A stretch of DNA of 64,000 nucleotides, from the NCBI GenBank assembly GCA_026393275.1, contig JAPLAM010000010.1, forward strand, positions 1 through 64,000, given 5' to 3'. A program made the position numbers and the translations under genes. Positions 45,306-53,378 of the stretch are shown here, piece after piece (positions within the stretch are counted from its first letter, which is position 1; every line of letters starts with the position of its first letter). The notes under the pieces were generated by a model. The model worked only from the letters and a program-made list of their open reading frames with translations, was not told the DNA's origin and did no database searches. This DNA is from Arthrobacter sp. Lineage in GTDB: Bacteria > Actinomycetota > Actinomycetes > Actinomycetales > Micrococcaceae.

Positions 45306-45597
45306 CTGCAGTATGCCGGGGCGGTCCACCGGCAGCACCCGTGCGTGCAGCAGGCGCTGGACGCACGGGTGCTGCACGGCATCGACCTCGTCGGCGTCGG
45401 CCAGCTCGGGAGACAGGCGTCTGCGAGAGTGGCGAAGTCGGACAGCGTCCGTTTCCCGGCTTCCGGCTTGTAGACCGCATACGCGGAATCGTCCCCGCTG
45501 GAGACCTGGACGAGGAACGTCTGGCTGCTGCGGCGCGGGATGCGTCCGAGCAGTTCATGCTGCCTTCGTTGAACAGTGTCAGCTCCCGGCCGGACAT
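45303..45597 (-). pseudogene. SCO1664-family gene remnant (frameshifted, internally deleted)
   Basis: Read on the minus strand from the ATG at 45597, the sequence begins MSGRELTLFNEGSM. With one missing base (ATGAACTG instead of ATGGAACTG) it continues LLGRIPRRSSQTFLVQV, AYAVYKPEAGKRTLSDF, which is the conserved start of the SCO1664 family. After that, most of the family's body is missing. A later frame reads ELADADEVDAVQHPCVQRLL, which looks like its C-terminal end. So the gene has an early frameshift plus an internal deletion. It borders the SIR2 gene, whose stop is at 45305. Confidence 0.55.
45333..45374. repeat. Perfect 13-bp inverted repeat
   Basis: CAGCACCCGTGCG (45333-45345) pairs with CGCACGGGTGCTG (45362-45374), with 16 nt between. 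It lies inside the SCO1664-like remnant, just after the SIR2 stop. It could serve as a terminator for the SIR2 transcript, though no U tract follows. Confidence 0.5.
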
Positions 45598-45605
45598 CGG
45601 CTGCC

Positions 45606-45780
45606 CCAACTCACGGCGCCCTCAGCCCGCTGAGCGGCTCCGACATCGAGTTCACCATCAGCACCGCTGGCCCTGGCCGTCCACGAGCGAGATGGCCGGC
45701 ACCGAGCCGGGACAGATAGCCGTAGGACGCAGTGCCCGCCGGTCGGCGCCAGTCGAGTACTGCCAGTTCCGGCTCGCGCG
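45606..45780 (-). other. Coding-like remnant, unidentified
   Basis: A minus-strand frame between the SCO1664 remnant and the FAD-reductase gene reads REPELAVLDWRRPAGTASYG, HLARGRPGPAVLMVNSMSEPL and stops at 45611. The composition looks coding but there is no start of its own, and its upstream part overlaps the end of the reductase gene in another frame. It is probably the tail of a deleted gene. I could not identify it. Confidence 0.3.
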
Positions 45781-46797
45781 CTATAAAGCGACGCCGTGCC
45801 GTCGGTGACCGAGCACCAACTCGGCGACGGCTGCTTCGGAGGCGGCCGAGAATGGTCCGAAGCGCCCCTCGACGGCCCACCCGGTCTCCTCTTCGATGAG
45901 ATCGGCGTTGATCCCGGCGCCGGCCATGACACCCTCAGCCGCCGCGGTGATCACCTGAGCCATCAGATTGGACACATTGCCCGCCGCATACACGCCGCGG
46001 ACGGCCGTCGCACCCATCGCGTCTGTCTCAATATACCGACCTGCGCCCGACGGGTGCAGCTGGGAACTCAGCCCGAGGGATTCCAGAAGCGCGGACCGAG
46101 CCTCCATCCGTGTTCCCACCGCCAGGGCCTGGACGTCGAACGATGAGCCCAGGCGCAGCGTAACCCCCGTGAGGACGCGGTCGGCAGCGTCAACAGAAGC
46201 CACGGCGCCGTCAATGACCGTTACGGACCGGGCGGCCAGCTTGTCCCACTCCTCGTCGGTGGGTTCCACGGCGTCGTTGAGGAAAAGAGTGATTTCCGGG
46301 GACCACTGCCGGAACAACAGCGCCTGATGGACGGACAGCGGGCCCGTGCCCAGCACGCCAATCCGTTGCCCGCGGATTTCCCAACCATGGCAGTAGGGGC
46401 AGTGCACCACGCCTTTTCCCCATTGTTCCCGCAACCCATCGACCGGAGGCAGTTCGTCCGTCAGGCCGGTGGTGACCAGGAGGCGCCGGCCGCAGAACCG
46501 GCGGCCATCTCCGAGAATCACTTCGAACCCATCGGGGGTTCGCCGGGCCGAGACGGCTTCGCCTTCGATCACGGTTGCCCTGTAGGAGAGTACTTCGCTG
46601 CGTCCGATGGACAGGAGCTCCCGGGGGTTCACACCGTCTCTGGAAAGAAATCCGTGCACACCGGCCGCGGGAGCGTTGCGCGGAGTGCCGGAATCGATGA
46701 TCAACACCGAGCGCAGCGCCCGGCTCAATGTCGTGGCCGCGCTGAGCCCCGCCGCGCCGCCACCAACAATCACAACGTCATACCGCGTGGTGTCCAT
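45781..46797 (-). CDS. NAD(P)/FAD-dependent oxidoreductase (thioredoxin-reductase-like)
   Basis: A 338-residue pyridine-nucleotide-disulphide oxidoreductase. The FAD motif is DVVIVGGGAAGLSAATTLSRA, the redox segment CPYCHG lies at about 132-137 (C-x-x-C arranged as in low-Mr TrxR, although the second residue pair differs from CATC), the NADPH motif is IGVLGTGPLSVHQAL and the C-terminal FAD contact is RGVYAAGNVS. Proteins of this kind can reduce thiol partners or act as small-molecule oxidases. It is divergent from an XRE-cupin regulator with 121 nt between them, a common pairing. Confidence 0.88.
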   Translation of the reverse strand: MDTTRYDVVIVGGGAAGLSAATTLSRALRSVLIIDSGTPRNAPAAGVHGFLSRDGVNPRELLSIGRSEVLSYRATVIEGEAVSARRTPDGFEVILGDGRRFCGRRLLVTTGLTDELPPVDGLREQWGKGVVHCPYCHGWEIRGQRIGVLGTGPLSVHQALLFRQWSPEITLFLNDAVEPTDEEWDKLAARSVTVIDGAVASVDAADRVLTGVTLRLGSSFDVQALAVGTRMEARSALLESLGLSSQLHPSGAGRYIETDAMGATAVRGVYAAGNVSNLMAQVITAAAEGVMAGAGINADLIEEETGWAVEGRFGPFSAASEAAVAELVLGHRRHGVAL

Positions 46798-46869
46798 ACT
46801 GAGCTGTCCTTCGTCGCATCCTGAGAGTTCGCCGCCAACGTCCCCTGGCGGTTACTCCAGCTTGTATCG

Positions 46870-46895
46870 CATGATCAAGTTTTGACAAACATGAT
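46870..46895. promoter_or_regulatory. Control region of the reductase/XRE-cupin pair
   Basis: CATGAT occurs at 46870-46875 and 46890-46895 (20-bp period, about two helix turns), flanking TCAAGTTTTGA, whose TCAA/TTGA ends are inverted. A TTGACA (46882-46887) overlaps it. This is the likely autoregulatory site of the XRE-cupin protein. Confidence 0.45.
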
Positions 46896-46918
46896 TGCTG
46901 TTATGGCAAACTGAGTGC

Positions 46919-47503
46919 ATGGAAACTGATCTTGACGATGTTCTCGGGGCCGTCGGACCCCGGCTCCGGGCGCTCCGTACGGAACGGAACCTCACCCTGG
47001 GAGATGTGTCTTCCGCCTCCGGAGTGTCGGTCAGCACCCTGTCGCGACTGGAATCCGGCCAGCGCAGGCCTAACCTCGAAATCCTGCTGCCCCTCGCGAG
47101 GCTCTACGGGGTTCCCCTCGATGACCTGGTCGGCGCGCCGCCCACCGGGGATCCGAGAATCCATTTACAGCCCATCACGCATGCCGGCATGACGGCCCTT
47201 CCGCTCACGCGCCGGCCCGGCGGCCTGCAGGCCTTCAAGATGGTGCTCGACGGCGATGCGCGCGGGGCGGAGCCCGACCCGCGTGTTCACGAAGGCTACG
47301 AATGGCTCTACATCCTCAACGGACGGCTACGTCTGGTGCTGGGCGACAAGGACTTTGAACTCCGCCCTGGCGAAGCCGCGGAATTCGACACCCGCACCCC
47401 GCACTGGTTCGCCAGCGCTGACGGCAGACCCGTCGAGTTCATCAGTCTCTTTGGACAGCAGGGCGAGCGGATGCACGTGCGGGCGCGGCCCAAGACGACA
47501 TAG
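46919..47503 (+). CDS. XRE-family regulator with cupin effector domain
   Basis: A 194-residue transcription factor. The N-terminal HTH_3 domain (about 12-66; GPRLRALRTERNLTLGDVSSASGVSVSTLSRLESGQRRPNLEIL) joins a C-terminal cupin (about 90-190) with the typical HEGYEWLYILNGRLRLVLGDKDFELRPGEAAEFDTRTPHWF, where Glu/His could hold a metal or ligand. Such proteins repress neighbouring oxidoreductase or amine-metabolism genes. The ATG at 46919 lies close behind a TTGACA, with little leader. It is divergent from the reductase gene. Confidence 0.88.
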   Translation: METDLDDVLGAVGPRLRALRTERNLTLGDVSSASGVSVSTLSRLESGQRRPNLEILLPLARLYGVPLDDLVGAPPTGDPRIHLQPITHAGMTALPLTRRPGGLQAFKMVLDGDARGAEPDPRVHEGYEWLYILNGRLRLVLGDKDFELRPGEAAEFDTRTPHWFASADGRPVEFISLFGQQGERMHVRARPKTT

Positions 47504-47566
47504 CGGCAGAGGCCCGACGGGTGTGGCTCCTGACAGGGCGCTGAAGCAAGGCCGCGCCCGAGGTGC

Positions 47567-47851
47567 CTAGGGCTCGACGAGCATCAGCATTGTTTCCGGA
47601 CGGACGCCGTCGAACTTCATCGCCTCGGCTGCCTCTGGCGACTCCATAATTCGCTGGAACGTGTCCACATAAACCGTCGAGGCTCCAGTCCGAGTGTCGG
47701 CGCCGGTGCCTTCCAGGATCCTGTCGTTAAGTGTGCCCCGCCAGAGCGGGTTGAGATCCAGGCCGCTGGTATCTGCGGTGATCTCGATCTGGTCCAGGAG
47801 ATACCGGGCGGCGAGCTCCTCTGCCACGCAACTGGGACAGAAATCTGACAA
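47567..47851 (-). CDS. Hypothetical short ORF with N-terminal CPSC
   Basis: A 94-codon frame (TTG start at 47851; GTG at 47827 also possible) encodes MSDFCPSCVAEELAARYLLD, a mid-section rich in Asp/Thr (TGADTRTGASTVYVDTF) and MKFDGVRPETMLMLVEP. The coding-like composition and Cys pair suggest a real protein, but no ribosome site is obvious. Its 5' end runs into the promoter of the mhp operon. It is not recognised. Confidence 0.35.
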   Translation of the reverse strand: MSDFCPSCVAEELAARYLLDQIEITADTSGLDLNPLWRGTLNDRILEGTGADTRTGASTVYVDTFQRIMESPEAAEAMKFDGVRPETMLMLVEP

Positions 47852-47858
47852 AAAAGGC

Positions 47859-47890
47859 TTGACACATGGAATCTAGAATCTAGACTCTAG
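47859..47890 (+). promoter_or_regulatory. Promoter of the mhp operon with TCTAG-repeat operator
   Basis: -35 TTGACA (47859-47864), a 16-nt spacer and -10 TAGACT (47881-47886). A perfect palindrome TCTAGA-A-TCTAGA (47872-47884) overlaps the spacer and the -10. TCTAG recurs at 47872, 47879 and 47886, a 7-bp period. Binding of a repressor here would block the promoter. The ribosome site AGAGAGGA of mhpB follows at 47916-47923. Confidence 0.65.
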
Positions 47891-47928
47891 GGAAGCGCCC
47901 AATGGAGGTCGCTGCAGAGAGGATTTCG

Positions 47929-48870
47929 ATGTCACTTGCACTTGCCGCGCTGTCACATGCTCCGTCGTTTGGAAACGTTGACCCGGGCGGGACGATTTTT
48001 GCCGAGATCAACGAAGCGATTGCCGATGTACGGTCCTTCGTCGAGGACTTCAACCCGGACGTCACCGTTATCTTCGGCCCCGATCACTTCAACGGCGTCT
48101 TGTACTCGATGATGCCTCCGTTCGCTATCGGTGCGCAGGCGGTCGGCGTGGGGGACTACGGGACGTCGGAAGGTCCGCTCCCGGTCGACTCGGAAGTGGC
48201 ACGTGAACTGCATGCGCTGACCATCGCGCAGGGGATCGACATCGCCCGTTCGGAACGGTTGGAGGTCGATCACGGCGTGATGCAGCCGCTGGAGTTCCTC
48301 TTCGGTGCGGGATTCACCCGTCCGTTCGTGCCTATTTTCGTAAATGCGCTTGGCAAGCCCCTCACTCCCATGTCTCGTATTCGGATGATGGGTGAAGCCA
48401 TAGGCCGGGCGGCCCAGCAGCTGGACAAGCGCGTGCTCCTGGTGGCTTCCGGAGGTTTGTCGCATAACCCCCCGATCCCCGTGTATGACGGTTCGCCTGA
48501 GCCGATTCAGCAGCGCCTTGTTTCCTATTCGCCGTCGAAGGCGGACCGGGCGGCCCGCGAGGGCAAGATCATTGAGGGCATCCAAGCCATTGCCGATGGC
48601 CGCGCCTCGAGTGCGCCCCTTAACACTGAATGGGACCAGAAGCTGCTTGACGTGTTCCGTTCGGGGTCCCTGACCGAAGTCGACAGCTGGGACAACGACG
48701 AGTTCATCGCCGAAGGTGGCAGTGCCGCTCACGAGATGCGTTCCTGGATTGCAGCCTTCAGCGCCCTGTCCACCGTGGGCGACTACAACATGGTGGTCGA
48801 CCGATACTGGCCCGTCCGGACCTGGGGCGCCGGGTTCGGCATCACAGCGGCCATCCCCAACGCAGTATGA
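47929..48870 (+). CDS. mhpB: 3-carboxyethylcatechol 2,3-dioxygenase (LigB-type extradiol enzyme)
   Basis: Cleaves the ring of 2,3-dihydroxyphenylpropionate-like catechols between C1 and C2 (meta cleavage), using Fe2+. The 313 residues match E. coli MhpB (314) throughout: the N-terminal LSHAPSFG-x-VDPGG, FGPDHFNGVLYSMMPPF, VDHGVMQPLEFLFG, VASGGLSHNPPIP and WIAAFSALSTVGDY. The LigB-superfamily metal-site His residues lie in LSHAPS and PDHFNG. The ATG at 47929 has AGAGAGGA 6 nt upstream, so 9 in-frame codons before it are rejected. It is the first gene of the operon and overlaps the hydrolase gene by 4 nt. Confidence 0.95.
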   Translation: MSLALAALSHAPSFGNVDPGGTIFAEINEAIADVRSFVEDFNPDVTVIFGPDHFNGVLYSMMPPFAIGAQAVGVGDYGTSEGPLPVDSEVARELHALTIAQGIDIARSERLEVDHGVMQPLEFLFGAGFTRPFVPIFVNALGKPLTPMSRIRMMGEAIGRAAQQLDKRVLLVASGGLSHNPPIPVYDGSPEPIQQRLVSYSPSKADRAAREGKIIEGIQAIADGRASSAPLNTEWDQKLLDVFRSGSLTEVDSWDNDEFIAEGGSAAHEMRSWIAAFSALSTVGDYNMVVDRYWPVRTWGAGFGITAAIPNAV

Positions 48871-49727
48871 GCCAGAAGACAATGTGGGAGCAGATCGCGG
48901 ATCTGCCCCACACCCTTGAATATGTGCAGGTGGGGGAGTGGAACACGCGCGTCCTGTCCGTCGGTGCGGGGGAGGAGACGCTGGTCCTCCTCAACGGCAC
49001 CAGCGGCCACATCGAAGCGTGGACCCACAACATACGGGTACTGGCCCAAAAGTACCGGGTCATCGGATACGACTATCCGGGGCACGGCTATTCGACGCTT
49101 GCCGAGGCCGACCTGGAAATCCCGGACTACGAGGCACACTTGCTCGAACTCCTCGACGTGCTCGGACTGGATCGGGTGCACCTCATCGGGGAGTCCCTGG
49201 GCGGGTGGATAGCGATCAAGTTCGCTGCGCACCACCCCGAGAGGCTGCGCAGCGTTGTCCTCAGTGCACCCGGCGGCCGAATGATCAGCAATAGCTCGAT
49301 GGCCCGGGTAAGTCCGGTGAGCCGGAAGGCTGTCGAGGAGCCGACGTACGGGAACGTCAAGGCCCGACTCCAAGTGGTCATTCACGATCCTGAGCAGATC
49401 ACCGATGAGCTCGTCGAGGTCCGTCGGTCCATTTATGGGCGCCCCGGCTTCATCAAGTCAATGGAGCACATCATGGCGCTCCAAGTGCCCGATATCCGTG
49501 CGCGAAACCAGGTCACCAAGGAAGATTATGCGGCCATCCCCGTGCCGGCATTGCTCGTGTGGACCGACCACGAGCCAACTGGTGGCGTAGCGACGGGCGA
49601 GACTCTGGCGGCAGCAATACCGGACGGTGAATTCGTGTTGATTCGCAACGCCGCCCATTGGCCGCAGTGGGAGGACCCCACCACCTTTAACGACAAGACA
49701 CTCGACTTCCTCCGCAGAAAGGCCTGA
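48867..49727 (+). CDS. mhpC: 2-hydroxy-6-ketonona-2,4-dienedioate C-C hydrolase (MhpC-like)
   Basis: An alpha/beta hydrolase that splits the ring-fission product into a 2-hydroxypentadienoate and an organic acid. The 286 residues show LLNGTSGHIEAWTHNI (oxyanion segment), nucleophile elbow HLIGESLGGWIAIK with Ser110, DYPGHGYSTL and the catalytic His in IRNAAHWPQWEDP near the C-terminus. It overlaps mhpB by 4 nt and lies 5 nt before mhpD. Substrate specificity depends on the ring carried by the operon's dioxygenase and cannot be read directly. Confidence 0.92.
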   Translation: MSQKTMWEQIADLPHTLEYVQVGEWNTRVLSVGAGEETLVLLNGTSGHIEAWTHNIRVLAQKYRVIGYDYPGHGYSTLAEADLEIPDYEAHLLELLDVLGLDRVHLIGESLGGWIAIKFAAHHPERLRSVVLSAPGGRMISNSSMARVSPVSRKAVEEPTYGNVKARLQVVIHDPEQITDELVEVRRSIYGRPGFIKSMEHIMALQVPDIRARNQVTKEDYAAIPVPALLVWTDHEPTGGVATGETLAAAIPDGEFVLIRNAAHWPQWEDPTTFNDKTLDFLRRKA

Positions 49728-49732
49728 AGCAG

Positions 49733-50527
49733 ATGTCGGACATCCTCAGGGAGATCGCTGGAGATCTCTACAACGCGCGCACACTGCGCACCCCAATCGA
49801 GTTCGTGCGCCATCGCCTGCCGGACAACGACAAGGATGCGGCCTACCGCATTTCCGAGCTCGTGACGCAGCGGCGGGAAGTCGCAGAAGGCCGCTATCGC
49901 GTCGGCCGCAAGGTGGGCCTGACCAACCCGATCGTTCAGGAGCGCGCCGGGGTGGACGAGCCCGACTACGGAATCATCCTCGACGACATGACGTTTGAGT
50001 CGCCGATTGAGCGGCCGGCGTCAGCGTACTTCCACCCGAAGATCGAAGCCGAGATTGCCTTCGTCCTGAAGTCCGACATCCTGGATTCGGACTTGGCCTC
50101 GGTCGAAGCCGCCATCGATTACGTCACGACGGCCATGGAACTGGTGGATAACCGCTACTTCAGCTACAAGATGGGCATCGTTGACACGATCGCCGACAAC
50201 GCAGCCTGCGAGGGCATTGTCACCGGACAGGTTCGCGTCCCCTACGGCGAAATCGACCTCAAACAGGTCGAAATGGTCTTGTACCGGGGAGAGGAAGAAC
50301 TGACGCGCGGCATCGGGGCGAACGTCATGGGCGATCCCATCAACGCGATCCAGTGGCTGGCCGAAACCTCCCTGAGGATCGGCAAGCCCCTCCGGGCGGG
50401 TGAGATCCTGCTCTCCGGGTCCATTGGGCTGATCGTTGACTGGCATCCCAACGTTACGTACACCGCCAAATATTCGCACGGGCTGGGAAGCGTCGTTGCA
50501 TATCTGACGGAGGCCGTCGATGCGTGA
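49733..50527 (+). CDS. mhpD: 2-keto-4-pentenoate hydratase (MhpD-like)
   Basis: Hydrates 2-hydroxypenta-2,4-dienoate to 4-hydroxy-2-oxovalerate. The 264 residues contain the family block RVGRKVGLTNPIVQERAGVDEPDYG, FHPKIEAEIAFVL (metal-binding Glu residues), ATAMELVDNRY-like TTAMELVDNRYFSYK and the C-terminal LRAGEILLSGSIGLIVD. The length is as in E. coli MhpD (269). The following gene overlaps it by 8 nt. It supplies the aldol substrate for the HpcH/HpaI-type aldolase encoded downstream. Confidence 0.94.
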   Translation: MSDILREIAGDLYNARTLRTPIEFVRHRLPDNDKDAAYRISELVTQRREVAEGRYRVGRKVGLTNPIVQERAGVDEPDYGIILDDMTFESPIERPASAYFHPKIEAEIAFVLKSDILDSDLASVEAAIDYVTTAMELVDNRYFSYKMGIVDTIADNAACEGIVTGQVRVPYGEIDLKQVEMVLYRGEEELTRGIGANVMGDPINAIQWLAETSLRIGKPLRAGEILLSGSIGLIVDWHPNVTYTAKYSHGLGSVVAYLTEAVDA

Positions 50528-50972
50528 GATCACCGTCGAAACGCGCGTGGCCATCGAGCAGCTCATCTCGGAACTGTTGTGGAGGCTCGACCACGGCAAA
50601 GCTGACACGACGTGGGAGCTGTACACGCAAGACGCAGTCTCAACCGGACCACTCGGGAACATGGATGGCCGGGACGCAATCAAAGCCTGGGGCGAACGTC
50701 GCGCCAAGATTACGGGCGTCGTTGGACGACACATCATTGGTGGCATTCGGCTGGAGTGGGTGGGTGAAGAGCTCCACGGTTGGACGCAGTACATGACGTT
50801 CCGGGATTCGTCGGAGAACCCGTTGATGCCCGCCAGCGTAGGTGAATTCCGCGAGGTCTACCGGCAAGTCGACGGGGACTGGAAGATCGCACGGCGCGAG
50901 ATCGCGCCCATCTTCGGTGGGCTGAATGCCGCCGCACATGCGAAGCGGCTCGCAGAAAGCACAGCCGAATGA
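50520..50972 (+). CDS. SnoaL-like NTF2-fold protein
   Basis: A 150-residue protein of the NTF2/SnoaL-4 fold: an N-terminal helix (VAIEQLISELLWRLDHGKADTTWELY), DGRDAIKAWGERR, the core strands GRHIIGGIRLEWV and a C-terminal EVYRQVDGDWKIARREIAPIF. Such proteins can be the small subunit of aromatic-ring oxygenases, isomerases or polyketide cyclases. It overlaps mhpD by 8 nt and the aldolase by 4 nt, so it belongs to the pathway, but its role is unassigned. Confidence 0.75.
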   Translation: MREITVETRVAIEQLISELLWRLDHGKADTTWELYTQDAVSTGPLGNMDGRDAIKAWGERRAKITGVVGRHIIGGIRLEWVGEELHGWTQYMTFRDSSENPLMPASVGEFREVYRQVDGDWKIARREIAPIFGGLNAAAHAKRLAESTAE

Positions 50973-51699
50973 AGTGGGACAGCCGCGGCGGGCAGCCGCC
51001 CGCGCTCTTGCACCAGGCGCTTCCGTCCCTGTCGGTGACGGAGTGGGCTCTGGCTGCAGGCTACGACGGCGTCGTCGTGGACCTCCAGCATGGCGAGGTC
51101 GGATTGGAGGCGGCGTGCACAATGTTGCGCGCTGCGCCCCGGGATTCGGCGTACACCTATGCCAGGGTGGGAGGCTTGGATCCGGCCCCCATCCTGCGGC
51201 TGCTCGACAGCGGCGCACGCGGGATCATCGCCCCGACCATCGAGTCCAGGGAACAAGCGCGCATGCTCGTAGAAGCAACCAAGTATCCGGGTGTGGGGAA
51301 CCGGAGCCTCGGCCCGAGCCGCCCCAACCTGTACCCAGGCCAGCCCTACACCGAGGCGGGAAACCGCGCGGTGTCCACGATCGCCCAGATCGAAACGGTT
51401 GCGGGCGTCGAACACGCGGAAAGTATCATCACCACTCCCGGGCTCGACTCGATCTATATCGGAACGGACTTCCGGGGAGGGGGGACTGGGAAGACGGTCC
51501 AGTGCGCGACGCCATCGTGCACTTGTCCAAGTTGACCAGGGCGCACGGCGTCACGCTGGGCATCTACTCGGGCTCGAGCGCCTACGCAGCTGACCTATTG
51601 GACCGGGAGCTCGTCGATTACCTCGGCCTCGGCATCGACCTTATCTTCCTGGGCCGCGCGGCCCAGGACTCCATCAAGACCCTGAGGGGTACAAAATGA
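50969..51699 (+). pseudogene. HpcH/HpaI-type aldolase, frameshifted
   Basis: Class II (divalent-metal) aldolase that would split 4-hydroxy-2-oxovalerate-type acids to pyruvate plus an aldehyde, replacing the absent MhpE. The first frame (50969-51535) reads GVVVDLQHGEVGLEAACTML, GARGIIAPTIESREQARML and AQIETVAGVEHAESIITTPGLDSIYIG. It then passes into nonsense after about 51480. The C-terminal part (GDWEDGPVRDAIVHLSK, GVTLGIYSGSSAYAADLL, IDLIFLGRAAQDSI) is in another frame and ends at 51699. One missing base in or next to the G-run around 51478-51485 explains it. Either a real inactivation or a homopolymer sequencing error. Confidence 0.75.
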
Positions 51700-53339
51700 G
51701 CGACCGCAAGGACGTTATTATCATCGGAGCGGGCCCGGTCGGATTGACCCTCGCCAACCTCCTTGGACAGTTCGGCGTGAGCACAGTGGTCTTGGAAGGC
51801 CGTGACGAACTTATCGACTACCCCCGCGCCGTGGGCATCGATGACGAGGCACTGCGGACCATGCAGACCATCGGACTGGTGGACAAGGTGCTTCCGCACA
51901 CCGTCCCGGATCAGAAGATCCGAATCGTCAACGGCGACCGCAAAATACTTGCGGAGATCAATCCCACAACCCGCGAGTTTGGCTGGCCCCGCAGAAATGG
52001 CTTTATCCAGCCCCTTGTCGATAAAGCACTCCTGGAAGGTCTCGCCCGCTACCCGCACGTCGAAGTGCGTTTCGGCAGCCAAGTGAGCGCCTTTGCCTCA
52101 GATTCCGACGGTGTGACGGCTACATTCATCACTGCGTCGGGCGAAGGACAGGTGACCGGCAGCTACGTCGTCGGCTGCGACGGCGGGCGGTCCTTGACCA
52201 GGCAACACCTTGGGCTGGCATTCGAAGGCGAAACGCGGTCGACCCGCGGACTGGTCATCGACGTCGCCAATGACCCCATCGGCACCCCGCATGCGGTCTT
52301 TGGCGGGGATCCAAAGCGTGGGTACGCGACACTTAGCCTGCCGCACGGAATCCGCCGCTGGGAATTCACGCTATTCGAAGGTGAATCTGAAGAACTCGCC
52401 GAGGACGATGCGTTCGTCTTCTCCCTCCTTGCCCCGCACGTGCCCGATCCCGCTGGCTTGAACATCATCCGCCGTCGGGTTTACGCCCATCACGCCCGTG
52501 TGGCCGAGAAGTTCCGCGTAGGACGATTCCTGCTGGCCGGCGATGCTGCCCACGTCATGCCGGTGGTTGCTGGCCAGGGTTGGAACTCCGGCATCCGGGA
52601 CGCGCTGAACCTGGGGTGGAAACTAGCTGCCGTGGTTCAGGGGAAGGCCAGCGCCAAGCTGCTCGATTCCTATGAAGGTGAGCGGCGTGAACACGTCAAG
52701 GCCATGGTGGCGTTGTCGTTGAATATGGCGAACCTCGTCACAGACCACAACAGGCTGCGCACGGCGGTACGTGACATGGCAGCGGCAGTTGTAGACAAGC
52801 TGCCGAAGGCCCGTGCCCGGCTCAACAGCCAGGGCTACAAACCGATGCCCAAATACGACCACGGCATCGTGGTTCCGTCCGAGCTCCCCACGTGGAAGGC
52901 GTTGCCTGATCGGGCGGATGCCCCGCGCGCAGTGGGCACGTTGTTCCCGCAGCCCACGGTGCGGAATGAGGAGGGCTGTTCGGTCCTCTTGGACGACGCC
53001 ACCGGCCAGGGATGGCGGGTCATCGTATGGAACAACGATCCACGGGCCTTCGTCGGCGACGCTGAGGCTGAGACGTTGGCAGGGCTCGGCGGAACCCTTG
53101 TACACGCCGTGCCGGCCACGCAGTTGGCGTGGGCGAAGGCTGCGGCAGCGCCTGGGGTTCGAGTGGTTGGCGACGAAAGCGGACTCTTGAAGGCTTGGTT
53201 TGACGAGAGGCCCTTCTCCGCGATCGTTGTGCGACCCGATCACGTGGTTGCCGCCGAGTGCATCGCCCAGGAACTGAACGGTGTTCTAAAGAAAGTATTC
53301 AGCGTGGCCGACGTCACATTGGCTTTTCAAAACGCATAA
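51696..53339 (+). CDS. mhpA: 3-(3-hydroxyphenyl)propionate hydroxylase-like FAD monooxygenase
   Basis: A 547-residue class A flavoprotein hydroxylase that adds the second ring hydroxyl needed before ring cleavage. FAD sites: DVIIIGAGPVGLTLANLL near the N-terminus, the DG motif VVGCDGGRSLTRQHL and the GD motif FLLAGDAAHVMPVVAGQGWNSGIRDALNLGWKLA. E. coli MhpA is 554 residues and matches the overall layout. It overlaps the aldolase stop by 4 nt and is the last gene of unit 1. The first CGCATAAT repeat of the next operator overlaps its stop codon. Confidence 0.9.
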   Translation: MSDRKDVIIIGAGPVGLTLANLLGQFGVSTVVLEGRDELIDYPRAVGIDDEALRTMQTIGLVDKVLPHTVPDQKIRIVNGDRKILAEINPTTREFGWPRRNGFIQPLVDKALLEGLARYPHVEVRFGSQVSAFASDSDGVTATFITASGEGQVTGSYVVGCDGGRSLTRQHLGLAFEGETRSTRGLVIDVANDPIGTPHAVFGGDPKRGYATLSLPHGIRRWEFTLFEGESEELAEDDAFVFSLLAPHVPDPAGLNIIRRRVYAHHARVAEKFRVGRFLLAGDAAHVMPVVAGQGWNSGIRDALNLGWKLAAVVQGKASAKLLDSYEGERREHVKAMVALSLNMANLVTDHNRLRTAVRDMAAAVVDKLPKARARLNSQGYKPMPKYDHGIVVPSELPTWKALPDRADAPRAVGTLFPQPTVRNEEGCSVLLDDATGQGWRVIVWNNDPRAFVGDAEAETLAGLGGTLVHAVPATQLAWAKAAAAPGVRVVGDESGLLKAWFDERPFSAIVVRPDHVVAAECIAQELNGVLKKVFSVADVTLAFQNA

Positions 53340-53378
53340 TAAGGCCACGAACGCATAATTGATTGACAAGCGCATAAT
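53333..53378 (+). promoter_or_regulatory. Triple CGCATAAT operator
   Basis: CGCATAAT occurs exactly three times at 53333-53340, 53352-53359 and 53371-53378, each 19 bp apart, with ACGCATAAT or GCGCATAAT context. The third copy lies in the spacer between -35 (TTGACA, 53363-53368) and -10 (TACTGT, 53386-53391). It is a strong candidate for a cooperative repressor/activator site governing unit 2, possibly bound by the TetR at 56983 or the GntR at 59312. Confidence 0.7.

Noticed and set aside
45333-45374. 13-bp inverted repeat as a transposon end
   Set aside because: There is no matching copy elsewhere in the window and no transposase beside it; a terminator or coding-sequence coincidence is simpler.
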